Translations under genes and position numbers: made by a program
In this document: positions 8,062-17,403 of the stretch, in pieces
How the letters are laid out: the number at the start of each line of letters is the position of its first letter
Position numbering within the stretch: the stretch's first letter is position 1
Assembly: GCA_049999725.1 (NCBI GenBank)
Contig: JBNGIS010032354.1
Location: 1 to 27,607 of the forward strand
Length of the DNA: 27,607 bases
Reading direction: 5' to 3'
Source: Haplomitrium mnioides
Lineage: Eukaryota > Marchantiophyta > Haplomitriopsida > Calobryales
The notes under the pieces: model-generated
Databases searched by the model: none
What the model was told of the DNA's origin: nothing
What the model saw: the letters and a program-made list of their open reading frames with translations, nothing else

Positions 8062-10882
8062 AAGACTCTAGTCTCCAATTGGAGACCCATCTCCCTTCTG
8101 AATACCTCTTACAAGATATTCACCGAAGTGAGTTCCATTGGGCTGCAGAGAGTTCTGAAAGGGATAATTAATACAGAGCAATCAGCCTTTCTGCCAAATA
8201 GATACATCCTTGACAATGTGATTTCTGCAGTCGAAACCAAGGATTGGGCTCTCTCGTCTGGACAACATTGTGTTTTCCTGAAAGTGGACTTTGAGAAAGC
8301 TTATGATACAGTGGACTGGGAGTTCTTGTTCAAAGTATTAGAGGCCATGGGATTCGGTCAAAAATTCATCGGCTATGAGAAGGTGACAACAACAAATGCC
8401 ACTTCTGCAATCAACCTTAACGGTATACCCTCCCGCCCCATCTCTATCCAGCAACGGTTCGTCAAGACTGCCCTCTAGCTCCTTTTCTGTATCTCGTCGT
8501 GGCGGATGCACTGGGACACCTTCTCAATAACACAGCGCTCAACAAACAAGTAAAAGGGATATCTATTCCATTGGGTAGGCACCATCTGTTCTCCCAATAT
8601 GCAGATGACACTTTTCTATCTTTGGCAGGAGAAGAACAGAACTTGCTAAAGGCGGTAAAGGTGCTGGATATCTTCTCCAAGGCTTCTGGACAGAATATCA
8701 ACTGGGAAAAATCATCCGCCATTTGGATCAGTTCGCGACCTAGACCGCAAGGGTGGAAAGTTGGCTGTAACTGGGAATGGGCACAAAGGATGCAACCTTG
8801 AAATTCCTTGGTATTCCGTTTGGCCTCCAAAGTGGTCTACAAGGAATTAAGAACCTCTTGGTGGACAGAGTCAGATCAAAGCTCAAGTGTTGGTGCAACA
8901 GATATATCAGTCTGCCAGGAAGACTGTTAATCATCAATAAAATCCTCCTGGGGTCCATCTGGTACTTTGCTTCTTGCTGGGCAGGGGGCAGCTCCCCCCT
9001 TAAAGAAATCAAACAGCTGGTGAGAAACTTCCTCTGGTCAGGAAATGGGGAAAAATGCAGAGCTCCAGTGGCGTGGGAAACATGCGTGAAGAGAGAAAGA
9101 AGGGGGGATTGGGAATGAAAGACATATGCGCAGACTCAAGCCCTGCTGGGGAAGTGGATTATGAAGACTCTTCTGCCAGGGGACTCTACATGCAAACATT
9201 CTTAATGTATAGAGCCAGCCAAGCTAGACCACTTAGTAAACTAGGTTGGGGTCACTCCCTATTGTGGACAGTAGCTGACTGCAGATCTTCATGTTGGTCT
9301 ACCTCTCAGCTGTGGAAGAAGATATGGCAGGCTTGGTCGGTACTCAAAACATGCATCAAACAGTCTTTTGAAGAGGTTGTGAGCATAAACATATGGTGGA
9401 GTAAACTGGGAGATAATTCACTGCTGGCAGCAAACAAGAGCTGGCTAGCCTTGAGATGGTCTCAGGCAGGGATCAAGGTGATTGGGGACCTATGGAATCG
9501 TCAAACATATGAGTTCCTTGATTGGGCAGAGGTGCAAGAACAATACCAGCTTCACAAAAGGCATGTGCGGAAATGGTATGACCTGATATCTAAGATCCCT
9601 GACAGGTGTGTTTCACTCCTACTTGAGGGGACAGGCCCCATAAGAAAACGAGACTGGACCGGAGTTTTCACATCTGACCTGGAGACACACCCGGTCGCAA
9701 TATCCTTGTGGAGTGCTGATACTGATCTCAAGGCAGGAACCATGACTCAATCTTATTCTCTACCCCATTCATGCTCATGGTTCTTTGTCACCCCAATGTC
9801 TACAATGTTGGCAGAAGGATCTGGACCCCAGCTTCCTCTTTCAGTGATTATGAGGAAAATGAGAGTCTGCACAGTGACCAAAGATAAGAATGCTGAGTAT
9901 AAATTACTTGGCTTAGTTATCAGAGAGGGAGATTGGGACCCTGGCATGTGGGTCTGCAAAGATAATTCCCCCCTCAGCAGCTATTCCACCAAGAAAGGCC
10001 GTCGGTTCATCTTGGACCGGCCATCGACAATCATTCTGGTTCTGGAATGCTGGAAAGCACATGGTTCGATCGACTCTACATACTCCTCCAGATGGACTGA
10101 TATATGGGATGCAAGCACATCAGACAAAGAGGCCACGTTAATGTGGCTCATTGTCCAAAGAGGTGTGCACGTCGAGAGCTTCAGGACAAAGACAGAAAAG
10201 CCTGGCTTTGAAATTGATGCAAGTTGTCTGCTGCAAGGAGGATTTACTGGAAGATCTCATTCACTGTCTCTGGATTTGCCCCAGGATCAGCACTATCTGA
10301 AAATGGGCACGGAATATCATTAACAGATTAGTGTTCTCCATTTGGGAGAATACCAAAAGGTGGAAGCCAACCTGGCAGCAATGCATTCTAGGCGACAGAA
10401 TACCAAAGGCACTGGTCGTAGCTCAAGAGATCTGGTCCTTACAAAGAGGAATAGTACTTTACTCCACATGGCTTTCTAGAAACGCTATAGTTTTCGAGAA
10501 GTCACACATGGATATGCACTGCTTGAAAAAGAAAATCTGGATGAGACTAGTTGAGTACGGAAAGAAAGCTTGGCGTGATGCCTGTAGAGACTGGATGAAG
10601 GCTCATAATGAAGAGAAAAGAGACAACATTATTGAAACCTTTGACAGAACCTGGGACGCCAGGCATTTTCTCTGTATACGTGATGAAGACAGTGTGCACT
10701 GGAATCTGAATGTTACTAGTAATCTGGATTGAGGCTATAGGGTTACTTTGGTTTACCAGGCTAGATCCTGAAAGGGATTGAATGGTTGCTGGTTTTGCTG
10801 CTCGGCCTGATTGCTGGCCGCGGTTGTACCTTTGATGTTTGAAAGTAAATAAAGTTGTTTGCTTTCAATCAAAAAAAAAAAA
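8062..10882 (+). mobile_element. 5'-truncated L1 LINE with RT, C-terminal domain, 3' UTR and poly(A)
   Basis: This is the longest ORF2-bearing L1 in the window and the reference for the other L1 fragments. It begins inside the RT domain (VSNWRPISLL at 8071), so endonuclease and ORF1 are lost. It ends with AATAAA at 10848-10853 and A12 at 10871-10882. The left flank carries homopolymer runs (A8, T7, G8). No convincing TSD was found; 'ttaag' on both sides is too short to count. Related fragments lie at 947-1981, 3385-3451, 13150-13500, 13695-13840, 13978-14331 and 16916-17403. Confidence 0.9.
8071..10732 (+). pseudogene. L1 ORF2: reverse transcriptase and zf-RVT-like C-terminus, frameshifted
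   Basis: Domain order is RT fingers/palm (NWRPISLLNTSYKI, EQSAFLPNRYILDN), motif A with catalytic Asp (FLKVDFEKAYDTVDWEFL), the NGIPS..ISIQ block, motif C (FSQYADDTFLSLAGEE near 8595-8640), then the INWEKS, FLGIPFG and SLPGRLLIINKIL blocks, a long connector, and a C-terminal zinc-binding region followed by FSIWENTKRWKPTW. The frame changes near 8460, 8790, 9090 and 10220-10330. A few tens of residues are missing around 8375, between GYEKV and TTNATSAINLNG. Catalytic residues are still visible, but no complete protein can be made. The stop after SNLD is at 10730-10732. Confidence 0.88.
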
Positions 10883-11026
10883 GTTAAGTGTGAAAGGGAC
10901 TTCCTCGTCCTCATAAATCATTTCTGTAGATATTCCAGGTGACATTCTATTCTAATCTGTGGAATTCGTCTTCAATTATCAAAACAACATAGCCATAGGG
11001 TTGTAAAGTGTAAACAAATCACCAAA

Positions 11027-11250
11027 AAAATGATGGCAGCCAAAAGGAACTTGCAACAGTCTCAGAAAAACCTACACACATCATGCCTACCACAACATGG
11101 AGCCCAGCTCTTACAGTGTGGTGCCAGTCACAAAGTTTCAAACCAAACAGCCACATCATCTGTGACCTTGACAGGTGGAGCAGATAGTACAGTACTTGGT
11201 GAGGGGGATGAACTCTTTCTAGTACACTGTATGGTAGGTTATCCCCCCAG
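11027..11250. repeat. Dispersed copy of the 24-25.6 kb array repeat
   Basis: The stretch from 'atgatggcagcc' through 'aaaaacctacacacatcat' and 'gtggtgccagtcacaaagtttca' resembles the left half of each unit of the tandem array at 24198-25574. It lacks the unit's right half. It is surrounded by AT-rich sequence with no assignable gene. Confidence 0.55.
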
Positions 11251-11403
11251 ATAAGTTGAATAAACAGATATGCAAGCTATTTCTTGTTGTTAGGAGTGCA
11301 TTTCCATCATGAGAACCCAATAATCAATCCATGTACTGCAGCTTCTGTACCAGCTCTGTTGCCCCCTATTCATGCACTTGCTGTAAAACTGTTATTGCCT
11401 CTG

Positions 11404-11465
11404 TTGCTAGGGTGAGCTTCCTCTGTGGAATATTTTGCTGGGGTGAGCTTCCTCTGTGGAATATT
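11404..11465. repeat. 31-bp tandem duplication
   Basis: Two adjacent copies (11404-11434 and 11435-11465) are identical except for one base (ttgctAggg against ttgctGggg). The near-identity implies a recent slippage or duplication event. Confidence 0.9.
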
Positions 11466-12214
11466 TTGCAGACATATCTTACAGAGGAGTATAGGCCCAA
11501 ACATACCATGTTTAAAAAGGTGATACTTGGGGGAACTCATGGTGAACGTTGAAACATTAACTCTACAAAAATTCCAACTTGATAAAACTATAGGGGAGAA
11601 ATCCACTCCTGAGAAATGGTAGACACAAAATGAGTCTTACAGGCAACAACAATATATTATCATTACATTTGTCACTAGTAACGTTTAATTTTACGGTGAC
11701 AAATTATTACCACATTTTTGAGTAATAACCTGCCAAGTTCACCTAAAATAAAGAGTTCTTTCTGTGGTTCAAAATAACATTAGGGTAGGTATTCAGCCAG
11801 CATGGCAGGACTAAATTGCTATGTTGAAATGACTGTTTGATATCCAACAGCAGCTTTGATCCTATGCAGAATCTGAGGATATTTAGTCAGTTCTTTAAGA
11901 CAACTTTTACAATAGATGATGTTATAACCACTGTAAATGGGACTGTTAAAATGAGGGCTTTGTTTCTTGGCAACACATGCTTTAATTGGCATAAGGATCA
12001 TTCATGCCTGAGCCTGTATCAGAAGGAATCCAACATTCAACCACTTCTCATGCTGCATTGTCTGCATCACTATTGAGTTGTGTCCACTTCTTTTGAGTAG
12101 CTTAGAGTTTCTTTTGACATTTCTGCATTTTTGCGATTAATATTCTAAATCAGGTAAGAGAAGGATACGGCTATTGCTGACTTATTTAGCGAGAAAGACC
12201 ATGAGAGAAAGTCT

Positions 12215-12400
12215 GTGAGAGAGACAGGGTATCAAGAACTGGAGCAGCCAACAGCTCGCCCAACTTTCATAAAGGAACCAACAAGAGTTACTAACTTTTT
12301 GAAGGATGTTACAGAACCATATGCTTCTTTTAATGCTAGAATGGGCACCTTACCTTGGAAATTTGACACGCCTGAGCTGACAGCCTGTTGTTGCTTCTGA
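12215..12400 (+). CDS. Small open frame of 61 codons, unknown
   Basis: The frame starts MRETGYQELEQPTARP and ends in ACCCF-like residues (TACCCF). It has non-repetitive composition, unlike the LINE fragments. I recognise no family. It could be a remnant exon or a chance ORF. There is no supporting copy elsewhere in the window and no clear splice-site pair was established. Confidence 0.15.
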   Translation: MRETGYQELEQPTARPTFIKEPTRVTNFLKDVTEPYASFNARMGTLPWKFDTPELTACCCF

Positions 12401-12775
12401 AATCCAGTTTAGTGTCAGACAAAATTGTCTTTTTTTCATCTTGTGTCTTTTAACTAATATTTCTGATGGGGCTGATGATGAAGTCAACCCCCCAGTTGAA
12501 CTTGCTCTCCTCACCTAAGCAGCAAGATGTCTGAATTACATCTGTGATAGCTCTGCCACACACAAAAGATTCACAAAAAGAGATTTTTACTCATTTTGGC
12601 ACCTGCCACGGCATTGTTGGAACAGAACTTTGCTTTGTTCTTAGCCTCCCCTTGCTTGTCTTAAATGCCTATCCTTCCCTGTATACACGTAACCTTACAA
12701 AACTTTTCATTAATGTGTATGATCCCCAGAAACCAAATTCCGAACTTAAGAGTGATGGCAGCACTCACTCATATG

Positions 12776-12975
12776 TATAGGCATGAAGATGTGGAGAGTG
12801 AAACAAACCCACACAAATATTTAATGGCAACAACACAAAAGTTGTACAGTCTAGGAAAAACCTAGATACATACAACAGTGCAATGTAAAGTGCAGATTTC
12901 ACAATGTGGTGCCAATCTCAAAGCTTCAGATCAATCAGCCTCAACATGTATGGCGGCAAAGCTGCCACAGCTGAT
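12776..12975. repeat. Second dispersed copy of the array repeat
   Basis: From 'ggcatgaagatgtggagag' through 'cagtctaggaaaaacct', 'acaatgtggtgcc' and 'cagcctcaacatgtat' it follows the left half of the array unit at 24198 onward. It is more diverged than the array units are from one another, and ends before the unit's right half. Confidence 0.65.
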
Positions 12976-13149
12976 TAAGTATTAATTATAGAGAAGGGAG
13001 CCTCGGCCCTTCCTTTGTGTTACTTGCAGTGGAATTGCTGGAGCAATCTGAGACATTGGCTGGTGTTGATTTTACCTTTCAATTTGAGATATATCCAACA
13101 GTAAACAACTTTTCCTTACTCTAGATCCATATTCTCTTTTAGATCAAGC

Positions 13150-13500
13150 TACAACTCCTTGCAGGTTTTTCCACATGTCCTACCGATGATGTACTGAAAT
13201 GTGCTATGTATTCCATGTATGACCAACTTCATAAATGGGATAAAGCTCAGAGTGAACAGCAGGACATTCTTGAAGCTTTTGATAGGCTCTGGGGTGCTAG
13301 GCATCAATTATGTATTCCTATTGAATGAACTGTCTCTAGGAGCTATAATGTTGGTTCCTCTATGGATTGAGGGCTTTGGGTTGTGGTTGTTCCTTAGGTT
13401 ACTTCCAAAAAGAGACTGATTGATTTGTTTTTCAGTTGTTTTTTTCCACATCCTGTTTTGGGCCATGATTGTACCTCTGATGCCTCAAACTCAATACTTG
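13150..13500 (+). pseudogene. Old, diverged L1 ORF2 C-terminus and 3' UTR
   Basis: The translation around 13215-13335 contains KWDKAQSEQQ and DILEAFDRLWGARHQLCI. This aligns with KAHNEEKRDN and NIIETFDRTWDARHFLCI at the end of the L1 ORF2 at 10595-10680. The nucleotide order after the stop also follows the L1 3' UTR: 'ggattgagg', a polypyrimidine/purine stretch, then 'gattgtacctctgatg'. There is no poly(A) tail. It is a distinct, older L1 subfamily than the 8062-10882 copy. Confidence 0.7.
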
Positions 13501-13694
13501 ATGCCTTCGGTTTAAGGTTTTTAGGGCATAGGGTGCCCCCATCCTGGTTTTTTGAGAGGCCAGGATATACACCAAAATAAGTTTTGCAAGTGAATTTATG
13601 AAATTAACTTTTCACACAAGTCTCTAAGGCTACTTGGTACCTAAAGCAGTTTTCTTTTTCTTGTCTGGCTCAGATCCCAAAAGATTGCTTCTTT

Positions 13695-13840
13695 TTTTCT
13701 CCTTTTTTTTTGACCGAAAGCAAACAACTTTATTTACTTCAAGCATCAAAGGAACAACTGCAGCCAGCAATCAGGCCCAAAAACCATCACCCTATCAATC
13801 TCTTTCGGGATCTAGCCTAGTAAACCAAGTAACCCAATAC
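13695..13840 (-). mobile_element. 146-bp truncated L1 3' end, minus strand
   Basis: The plus strand shows a polypyrimidine run followed by the reverse complement of the L1 3' UTR ('gaccgaaagcaaacaac', 'tttatttacttcaagc', 'cagcaatcaggcc', 'gggatctagcctag'). A 13-bp TSD with one mismatch, aga(t/a)tgcttcttt, lies at 13682-13694 and 13841-13853. It carries only untranslated sequence. Confidence 0.85.
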
Positions 13841-13977
13841 AGAATGCTTCTTTCCTAGCAGTCACAAGCCACTTGGCTACACCAAGACTTAGTCTTTTTC
13901 AGGTTCTTCTTCAGCCATTGAAGTGGTGGACTGGTTTACACTTAAAGATACAACTTCATAAGTAGTGAATCAAATTG

Positions 13978-14331
13978 AATGAGCACCTTCTCCAAGGCTA
14001 CTGGACAGAATATCAACTGGGAGAAAACATCTGCTATTTGGATCAGCTCCCGACCCAAGCCACAAAGGTGGGACGTGGGCACGAACTGGAAATGGGAAGA
14101 AAAGGATAGTCTTGAAATTCCTAGGTATTCCATTCAGCCTTCAAAGCAGAATTAAGAACATCTTGGTGGACAGAATCAGATCAAAGCTCAAGTTTTGGTG
14201 CAACAAATATATTAGCCTGCCAGGAAGACTGTCAATCATCAATCAAATCCTTCTTGGCTCCACCTGGTGCTTTGCTTCTTGCTGGGCAGGGGGAAGTTCC
14301 CCCCTAAAAGAAATCAACCAGCTGGTGAGAC
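13978..14331 (+). pseudogene. Internal L1 ORF2 fragment
   Basis: It corresponds to about 8665-9022 of the L1 at 8062, with the blocks FSKATGQNINWEKTSAIWISSRP, SLPGRLSIINQILLGS and ASCWAGGSSPLKEINQL in changing frames. The match stops sharply at 14331, after the equivalent of QLVR, where coiled-coil-like sequence begins. It has no 3' UTR or tail, so this is a deletion or recombination remnant rather than a normal insertion end. Confidence 0.82.
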
Positions 14332-14339
14332 CCTGTAGC

Positions 14340-14704
14340 TCAGATGGACACCAGGAGCACCAGCAGTGCTGGCAACATCAACGCCTCTACACATGGAGAC
14401 ATTGTAGCACTTAAGATAAGCTTCGAAAGCAAGTCACATATCCTCCCCTGAAGAACAGTTGGTACAGTTGGAGGCAAAGCACAAAACAGAGATCACGTTC
14501 TTAAGACAGTAAATCTGTTTTTTGGAGTACAGGAGCACATCAATGAGTGATACAAGATGGTCGCCAACTGAGGGAGCGCATCAAACTCCTTGTAGAAAAC
14601 AAGGATGCCGTGGAAGACAGATACTCGTCACTACTGGAAGCAAACAAGGAAGCCTCCATGAAAAAAGCAGAAAGACCATAATTCAAGATGGTCGCCAACT
14701 GAGG
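14340..14704 (+). pseudogene. Coiled-coil ORF1-like fragment
   Basis: One frame reads EQLVQLEAKHKTEITFLRQ, which resembles VQDLEEKHQTET of the ORF1-like frame near 26160. Another reads QLRERIKLLVENKDAVEDRY and then SLLEANKEASMKKAE, a strongly charged heptad-like stretch typical of LINE ORF1 coiled coils. A 21-bp direct repeat (14553-14573 and 14684-14704) brackets the second stretch. The gene is broken and butts directly against the minus-strand RTE-like LINE at 14706. Confidence 0.5.
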
Positions 14705-15649
14705 AAGCCACATGGCAGGAGTTAGAGAGGGCCCCCATATTTCTGCTCCATATGCTGCTGTTGTAACAACAAAGGTATTGAACAGGTCGATTCTCATGGA
14801 TATATGCCATATCTCATTTATCTTGCACCAGCTGTTCATTAGATATAGGCTGCGCAGACATTCTGTAATCCTGCATTCGGCTCCAAAACTGCATCCTCTG
14901 GGGACGCACTGGTATCCCCAGGTAGGTGTACTGGTCCATCACTTCAACAGTGTCCTGTCTGAACTTGAAAGTGTCCCTCCGTGCTGTGGCAAGGCATTTT
15001 CCAACGACCAGGACTTTTGCTTTTCTTCACATTGATGGTCATACCCGACTGGCTACAGAATTGATCAAGGGCCTTTAGGTGTTATTGACATGAAGACAAT
15101 GTCATCTGCATACAAGAGAACACCAATGGTCTGGGCTAGCAGATTGGGGACCGGGGCTCCCATATTGACCAGTACTGTTTCCAGTTTGTTGATGAACAGA
15201 CCAAATAGGGTGCGAGAAAAATGGGCAGCCCTACTTGACACTGATGTTGCAATGGATAGGCTCCAACAGACCCTGATGGGTGTGGACACAGACAAAAACT
15301 TCTTCATATAAGATCTGGATGGCTGTGATCAAGTAGGTGTAGCTCATGTAACCTGGACTAGAGTTTGGTGTGTGGTACTTGTTGGAAATTGGCAGCTCAC
15401 AATTTTGCTGCTGGTGGAATTGCCTGATCCTGCTCAGGAATTCCTGCAACATGCTTCCTTTGTGAAGTATGTTCCTCTAAGTGTTTTGCTTTGCTAGTTT
15501 AGGATTCTAACTAGTTTAGAGGCACTTTAGGAGGTGGTGATGTGGCAACTTCAGGGTGTGCCACGTGGAGGTATCTGGAGGTGCCATGTGGCAACACCAG
15601 AGGGCTTCTAAGGAAAATAGATCTTTGGTCTCAGGAGGCAGAGACGACC

Positions 15650-15689
15650 ATGCTCATGCAGTCGTCTGCTCATACGACTGCATGAGCAT
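15650..15689. repeat. Perfect 16-bp inverted repeat with 8-base loop in the LTR
   Basis: The arms atgctcatgcagtcgt (15650-15665) and acgactgcatgagcat (15674-15689) are exact reverse complements. The corresponding area of LTR-a copy 3 (17640-17665) is also palindrome-rich (gcatgcacgtatgcatgc), so structure here may be a family trait. Confidence 0.85.
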
Positions 15690-15832
15690 ACATAGAAAAG
15701 GCACAGCGGCACAGATAAACACGAATATGCAGCTGGTAGAGCTGCTCTTGTCCCTATGTGCAGGATGGTCTCCTTCACCTGCTGGAATCCATCGTATGAC
15801 TCATTCAAGCCCATAGATTTAGAACTGGGTGC

Positions 15833-15893
15833 CCATAGAATAGAATAGAATAGAATTTGATTAAAGTCCGGAGCCAGCCCTAGGGCCATAGAA
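15833..15893 (-). mobile_element. 53-bp micro-insertion of an RTE-like LINE tail inside the LTR
   Basis: Compared with LTR-a copy 1 (near 105-115), copy 2 carries extra sequence made of (TAGAA)n followed by 'gattaaagtccggagccag' and 'ccctagggccata'. This is the reverse complement of the LINE end also seen at 26374-26430 and 20098-20150. The 8-mer ccatagaa flanks it at 15833-15840 and 15886-15893. Part of that 8-mer could be the LINE's own end, so the TSD is partly microhomology. Confidence 0.75.
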
Positions 15894-16650
15894 ATCCAGT
15901 TTCTGGTATTGTAAAGGTTATATAAATCAAGAGCATATAAATCAAGAGAGGCTATGCTCATCGCATCCTCATTTGCAAACACATTCACTTGTGTCTCACC
16001 TTGTATCTTGTTTATGCATCCTAAGGAGAATCGGCTGAAGGGAGGAAGTCGTTTTTCTGCATCATAAGCAGAATCGCAACAAAGGGAGGTCGTTTTTCTG
16101 CATTATAAGCAGAATCGCAACTAAGGGAGAAGGTAGTTTTTTTCTGCTACAGCAGGGAGACTTGCAAATGTGCTACGTTTTTGGCTTCCAGAAGGAGGTC
16201 ACGATTTCTGGACTGTCCTACGTTTTTGGTGTCCACAAGGAGATCACGATTCTGCAGCTGCATGCTTATTGCGTGGACATCAAAGGACCTGACATTTTGC
16301 GGGTCTTCCCTTTCCTACGATTCTCACCTATTGTGGATTTTCGCTGCTGTATTATCATCAATTTGTTTTGATAATTCCAACAGTACTATGTCAAGCTTTC
16401 TGGAAATCTACAAAACCATAGTGTAGACCTCTAGCATGTCCATGTTGTTCAATTATGGTGCGGATGGTGACCAGATGGTCAGTCGTTGAGTGATGCTCCC
16501 AAAACCCTGCTTGTCCTTGGAGCTCATAGCTATTGTATTTTGCACCAGTGTGTGAAATTGAAGTTGAGTGTGGCCCAGAAGAGCTTCGGGAATAGAGGGC
16601 TGAGCATGATTGTTCGATAGTTAGAGTGTTGGCCTTTGTTCCCAGCTTTG

Positions 16651-16915
16651 TGTTGGAAATGTATCCTTGCTGCTGTAAATAAGATAGCATAACTAGATTA
16701 GTTTGTTAGAGTTAACTTTGTTAGTTAAGGTTAAGGGATTGCCATGTGTCAGTCACACAGGGCCCCTTAGTTCATCAACAGACATTTTATTGTCTAGCTG
16801 CACTGGCAACACCATGATAGACATATCCATACATGGATCCTAGCATCCATGTGGCGAGTCTCATCGCGAACCTGCTTAATCACGAGCGGGTTCGTGACAT
16901 GGTGCCTCCTCTCAC
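16651..16915. mobile_element. Possible second LTR family fragment
   Basis: It starts TGTTGGAAATGTATCC and continues AT-rich (gattagtttgttagagtt), resembling the start of a copia LTR. It does not align with LTR-a beyond the first nine bases. Its left edge overlaps the 5' end of the RTE-like RT remnant and its right edge abuts L1 sequence at 16916. No matching 3' terminus was found. Confidence 0.35.
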
Positions 16916-17403
16916 TCAAGGAACTCATATGTTTGACGATTCCATAGGTCCCCAATCACGTTGATCCCTGCCTGAGACCATCTCAATGCTGGCCATCTCT
17001 TGTTTGCAGCCAGGAGTAAATTTTTACCCAGTTTACACCACCAGATGTTAATGCTGGAAACTTCTTCAAAGAACTCAGGACCCTTTTGTTTGATAAATCC
17101 TTTGAGCACCAACCAAGCCTGCCGCATCTCCTTCCACAGCAGAGAGGTAGACCAACATGAGGATCTGCAGTCAGCTAGGCATTGCTGCCAGGTTGGCTTT
17201 CACCTTTTCGTATTCCCCCAAATAGAGAACACTAATTGTTAATGATATTCCCTGCCCATTTCCAGATAGTGCTGATCATAGGACAAAGCCAGAACAGTGA
17301 GTGAGATCTTCCAGTAAATCCTCCTTGCAGCACAGCAGACACATCTTGCATCAATCTCAAAGCCAGGCTTCTGTCTTTTTCCTGAAGCTCCTGACTTGCA
17401 CAC
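16916..17403 (-). pseudogene. Two L1 ORF2 pieces in permuted order, minus strand
   Basis: Reading leftward, 17403-17178 encodes KPGFEIDARCVCC...DQHYLEMG and FGGIRK-like sequence, equivalent to about 10190-10395 of the L1 at 8062. It is followed directly by 17177-16916, which encodes QAWLVLKGFIKQ, SSINIWW and LLLAANKRWPALRWSQAG, equivalent to the upstream region 9275-9520. The two pieces have the same orientation but the later part of ORF2 comes first. The right end is cut by LTR-a copy 3 at 17404. Confidence 0.82.

Larger units (their letters stand above)
11251..12775. other. AT-rich sequence without an identified gene
   Basis: No recognisable transposon domain or long conserved frame was found here. 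It holds a 31-bp tandem duplication (11404-11465) and a 61-codon frame at 12215-12400. It is flanked by two copies of the dispersed repeat, so it may be eroded host sequence or old repeats. Confidence 0.5.
15380..16382 (+). mobile_element. Complete solo LTR (LTR-a copy 2) with perfect 5-bp TSD
   Basis: This 1003-bp LTR begins TGTTGGAA and ends TTCCAACA, an 8-bp terminal inverted repeat. It is bracketed by GTACT at 15375-15379 and 16383-16387. It contains a 16-bp perfect hairpin (15650-15689), a micro-insertion of a LINE tail (near 15841-15893) and a duplicated 'gtttttctgcat.ataagcagaatcg' unit (about 16050-16115) that is single in copy 1. Plus orientation is inferred from copy 3, where leader-like sequence follows the LTR on its right. 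Loss of the internal region implies LTR-LTR recombination. Confidence 0.92.
14706..16665 (-). pseudogene. RTE-like LINE reverse transcriptase, split by a solo LTR
   Basis: Reading leftward from 16665: NYRTIMLSPL, then QGQAGFWEHHSTTDHLVTIRT, then FVDFQKA (motif A). Here the gene is cut by the solo LTR (15380-16382) and resumes at 15379 with VPHTKL. After that come LVNMGAPVPNLLAQ, LLYADDIVFMS (motif C, YADD, near 15080-15110), the INVKKSKVLV-like region and VVTTAAYGAEIWGPS. The sequence ends at 14706 without reaching the 3' UTR. Frameshifts are frequent. The style (FVDF.KAFD, AAYGAEIW) differs from the L1 family and matches the copy at the right edge of the window. Confidence 0.82.

Noticed and set aside
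8054-10900. Possible TSD ('ttaag') around the large L1
   Set aside because: Only five bases match, which is expected by chance; real TSDs of this family in the window are 13-19 bp.
11819-12076. Overlapping short frames on both strands at 11.8-12.1 kb
   Set aside because: They are AT-rich, overlap each other, carry no motif, and nothing else supports a gene.
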